DNA of 64,000 bases. Origin: Apophysomyces variabilis (Eukaryota; Mucoromycota; Mucoromycetes; Mucorales; Mucoraceae). Shown here one piece after another: positions 60,701 to 64,000 of this stretch (position 1 is the first letter of the stretch; every line of letters begins with the position of its first letter). The notes under the pieces were generated by a model that saw nothing but the letters and a program-made list of their open reading frames with translations, was not told the origin of the DNA and did not search any database. A program made the translations under genes and the position numbers. Location of the stretch: contig MZZL01000023.1 of assembly GCA_002749535.1 (NCBI GenBank), forward strand, positions 4,519 to 68,518, in the 5' to 3' direction.

Positions 60701-63620
60701 GTTGAGAGAGTGCTTCTTTCCTTCAAAGGGTCCATGGACAAATCGTACGTATTGATCTGCGGTCATAATTGAAGGTGATCACTAATCATGATCAATTGCT
60801 GCGTGTTGGGTGAAAGACACGACAGGACATGTGCCTCTAGTACCTCTGCAGCTTCTTCCAATATCACCGTTCTAATCTGCAGAATTGACAGAAGGTGTTG
60901 ATATTTGTCCGCGCCAAGTTGTCGTCATTCCGATCACCTTGCAACTAGATAATTGGACAAAATGCTGCAGGTCTTTTTCTCTCTGGTATTGTTTCTTTTT
61001 TCACTAATTCTGCTCGCTGACATGCTTTTGAAAGTTGTGAACGAGTTTCTACTTGAATACGCGAGACTCATTCTTCGTACCGGGAGCGACGTTGTGCTAA
61101 AGTCAAGCGTCAGATACCGGGTCGGCCGAGGCGCGATTCCCTTTCCAGGTCCTCAGTCGTCTCGATCGAGAGCCAATACGTAAGGATCTCCTTGATGGGC
61201 TTGCCAGCTTTTTTCCCTACAGTTTGCCATTTGTCGTCTTTCCCAATTGTATAATATTGTGGATGATTCAAGAATGCATCTGAAGCGTCTGGGTCCGTAA
61301 TACGTAAATAATACTTCAACTCATCCCAAGCAACTTTTCCTTGCAATTTCCGTATATGTTGTTGAATATCTCGCTCCACTGCTTCTATCTGTTGCTTAAT
61401 ATCGCGATAAGCCGGATTGTTTATTTTGCTGCCCTTAAGACAGTAAGGTTCTAGAGACGGATCAGTGCAACGGCTTCCAATGCGAACAAGATTCTACACG
61501 CTAGCATGGATAAGATGATTGAGAAATTGATCCAATGCATGATTTGGGTAATAAACCAACAAAATGGGACTTCTTCTACCATTAGACAATCCTCCCATCC
61601 GGTTCTGGTTCTTCAACAGAGTAGTAACTATAGGAACTGCCAAAAGGGACTTTTCCGTTCCAGGAGGGCCTTGTGTGCAGCTAATTTCCGAACGAAGAGC
61701 ATAAACAAAGGCTTCGCTTTGTTTGTTGTCCAGCTTTGAACGAGCCTGCAGATCAGCCACACACTTTCGATGATTCGCTTTAACGCTGGGATACAAACAG
61801 CATTGTTCATTTCCAGTCAGTGAAGACAAATCGTAATAGAAAGAAGCGGAACTAGCAAACCTCGGTATGGCGATGCTTATATCCTTGCCAATGAAGTCGC
61901 TGGTTCGGCATATGTAACGGGACAACGGCAGCTGCGATGGCTTCCAGCTTTGTAGAGCAAAACAAACCGGTGTTATGGCGTCATAGATTACTTTGCACAT
62001 TCCTAGCAAATAGACAGGTGATTCTTTCTGATCTTCCATCAGCTCTGCAGAATAGGAGCGTCCTGTACGTGTACTGGTACGAAACTCATTTCTGCACACT
62101 TTTCCTCCTTGGCCAAAAGTTTTTCATCCTTTCTGCGAACTGTTACAAATACAATTTGATTCTGCATATTTGCTTCAACTTGAACAAAGCATACCAATGT
62201 ACCTAATATTAAAAAGATGAAACATTTATCAATATGGACACCTCACGATTGCACTGGTCTCTTTAGATTTGTAAATCACATTACCAATAGAATAATCGCT
62301 GATTGGACGCCCAAAATTCTCTTCTCTTCTTCATCCCAATTTGACCACTTGGTCAAATTTGGCCATAACTGCAAGGCCGTCGTAATGATTGACGGTCATG
62401 GATAGGATTCGTACTGATTTGTAGATAAAAAGATTCACAAACTCCTTGTTAACTTTGTTCGTATTTCCTCGTAGAAAGTCCTTTTTGCTCAGTCCTCCAT
62501 TCCGTAATAGGGATGAGCCTGATTTGTTCCGCTGGACTTCCTTGAGAAACAAGAGAAGAGAATTGCAGATAGGCGAAATAAAGTCTTCCCGAAGCAGTCG
62601 AAAGCGTGTGTCTAGGTGCCTCTCAGGGCCTTCAGGCTTCCAGTGAGCATTGGCTACTAAAGGATAGTTTCCCGGCAAGTTGACTGGGTTGAAAACAAGT
62701 ATTTCCTGGGGTGAAGGAGGAATGTGTATCTTCTTGATATCCTCATGGTCATTATCATGCTGCCGTATGAACCGAGGCGGCATCGGCCACAAATCTTCCG
62801 ATACGCGCTTATCTTTCTTATCCTTCTCGGCTGCTTCAACTAATTGCAGTCCTCTGTCTAGGCGGAGGTTGGCTTCTTTAGTAAGTAGCTTCAAGCGTCC
62901 CAAGTATTCATCCATCGTTTGGAGCGCAGTTCCAATATTACTGTTGTCCGTCCCGTTCTTCAATATATCTTCAAAGACATCTTCCATTGCTGCAACTCTG
63001 CTCTGGACCAGTTCGTCGTACTTGTCCAATACGTTGCGTGTTATTAGTGTTAATACTAGCAAGACTATAGGAAACAACAGCTGAAGATGATGAACTGGTG
63101 AGAAATTTCCGTCCTCTTCTTGATCTGTAGGTTGGATAAGTTTTTGGACGGCCTTACGGAGGCAGTTGAGGTAAGTGGAGAAAAAGTGATTTTCTACACT
63201 TTTGACGAGGCCATAAAGTTCGGTTGCTTGCTTTTGCATTGCACAATTTTTCCAGTTGCATCGGGTTAAAGCCATGGTGAGCGGGACAAGGTGACGTAAG
63301 AAAGTAAAGTCCATATCGTCCCATACCGTTTCTTCAATAAAGCCTTAATAGGATAGAAGTTGCAGTCGGAAAGCTGTTGCAAAAGTTCTTCCGTTCCTGC
63401 GACTGAATTCAAAGATTGATGAAGTCCCAGAATGAAAAGAGACGCTTGTCCTGGTCATGTAAACTCATATTCTTGTTCATGAGAAAGCTCATCTGGATGT
63501 CGTTCTTCATATAAACATCTGAGCAGAGATACAGATGCTCTGAAGGATATTTCGTAATTTCGCGAGACGATAGTTTCTGTAAGTTTTCGTGAAGCGGATG
63601 GCTTTGGTTGTTACCCATAG
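57741..63620 (-). pseudogene. ZNFX1-type SF1 helicase with NFX1-type and RZ-type zinc fingers, disabled
   Basis: ZNFX1-family proteins are RNA helicases of small-RNA inheritance and RNA defence. Order: N-terminal region (about 63600-62331, DMDFTFLRHLVPLT and LDTRFRLLREDF); helicase motif I GPPGTEKS (61670-61647); YPNHALDQFL; motif II region VILEEAAEVLEAHVL; MISDHLQL-stop-PQ; TVDSFQGEEATIVV and VMLSRAKHGLYI; NFX1-type Cys/His fingers (59800-59040, CGHLCPRRCH and CGHQCPSLCGEPCP); a RING-like region; coiled helices; an RZ finger (57925-57830, WYQCPNGHPYTIRECGG and CPECG). Damage: TGA at 63457-63455, 60765-60763 and 59630-59628, TAA 59291-59289, frame changes near 63350, 62335, 62297, 61090 and 59690, and a Gly-to-Glu change in motif I (61655-61653). 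Long intact stretches mean recent loss. Confidence 0.8.
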
Positions 63621-64000
63621 TGGATATAGACCAAACGAAAGAAAGTTGGAAAAAGTGGCAACTGATGTTGAAGTTTCATTATCTACCAAATCGGCCGCCA
63701 AATAACGTACCTATCATCCAAGTGACACACAAGTTTCTTCTTTATGCTGCTTTTCACTCTCAAAGCCATAACTTTAAGGTTTGTGGTTAGGTTGTTTTCT
63801 TCTATTCTAGCCATCAGGTTTCATCAGCTTAAGCTTAGTAAACCCGTAAAGTATCGAAGTTCTACATATAGGTGTATTAAATGATACTCTTTAATTTATT
63901 GTACCAGATACACATCCATATCTTTTCGCAAAGCATAACATATTGGACCACCTGGTGTCAGAGCATAACTGGGATAACTTTTTGTTTAATTCGCATTGGA
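63621..64000. other. Window end, 5' flank of the ZNFX1-type pseudogene
   Basis: No gene recognised. A further 5' exon of the pseudogene could lie here or outside the window. Confidence 0.4.

Noticed and set aside
57741..63620. ZNFX1-like frame changes as programmed frameshifts or unrecognised introns
   Set aside because: Stops at 60763, 59628 and 59289 lie inside conserved motifs with no nearby GT-AG pair that would remove them.
1..64000. CRISPR arrays, rRNA genes, prokaryotic operons
   Set aside because: No regularly spaced direct repeats, no rRNA-like segments, and genes are monocistronic with spliceosomal introns.

Overview
The window is nuclear DNA of a filamentous fungus, most likely an early-diverging Mucoromycota (Mucorales-like) species. 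Evidence: short introns (about 40-85 nt, GT-AG, one GC-AG) with ACTAA-type branch sites, intron-rich conserved eukaryotic genes, fungal gene families, a plant-type plasma-membrane H+-ATPase, a Fanzor-type nuclease relic and a ZNFX1-type helicase relic. Exon joins quoted here were worked out by hand from splice sites and reading frame; there is no transcript evidence.

Layout. 0.1-3.3 kb: Kelch-repeat membrane protein (-). 4.0-7.0 kb: P-type H+-ATPase (-). 7.1-14.6 kb: gene-poor, with one possible decayed membrane-protein gene. 14.7-16.6 kb: ALDH7-family aldehyde dehydrogenase (+). 17.3-19.1 kb: NDUFAF7-type methyltransferase (+). 19.4-20.2 kb: bZIP factor (-), divergent from a forkhead factor at 20.6-21.9 kb (+). 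22.2-25.1 kb: 3-methylcrotonyl-CoA carboxylase biotin subunit (-). 25.4-27.5 kb: iron-sulfur L-serine dehydratase (-). 28.9-29.8 kb: LEA_2-like membrane protein (-). 30.7-32.9 kb: two head-to-tail retroelement copies sharing a 3' tail and one 13-bp flanking repeat. 33.5-33.7 kb: Tc1/mariner-type transposase fragment. 34.3-46.8 kb: Tra1/TRRAP (+). 47.1-47.3 kb: possible zinc-knuckle microprotein. 47.7-50.2 kb: NDC80 (-). 50.9-51.9 kb: UBTD-type protein (-). 52-64 kb: AT-rich decaying region with a palindromic element, a Fanzor (TnpB-like RNA-guided nuclease) pseudogene and a long ZNFX1-type helicase pseudogene.

Functionally, three neighbouring genes encode mitochondrial amino-acid catabolism enzymes (ALDH7 for lysine, MCC for leucine, serine dehydratase), and NDUFAF7 serves complex I assembly. 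Tra1, bZIP, forkhead and NDC80 are transcription and chromosome-segregation genes. Mobile DNA is concentrated at 30.7-33.8 kb and from about 53 kb to the end. The most notable find is the intron-containing Fanzor relic beside a disabled ZNFX1-like gene.
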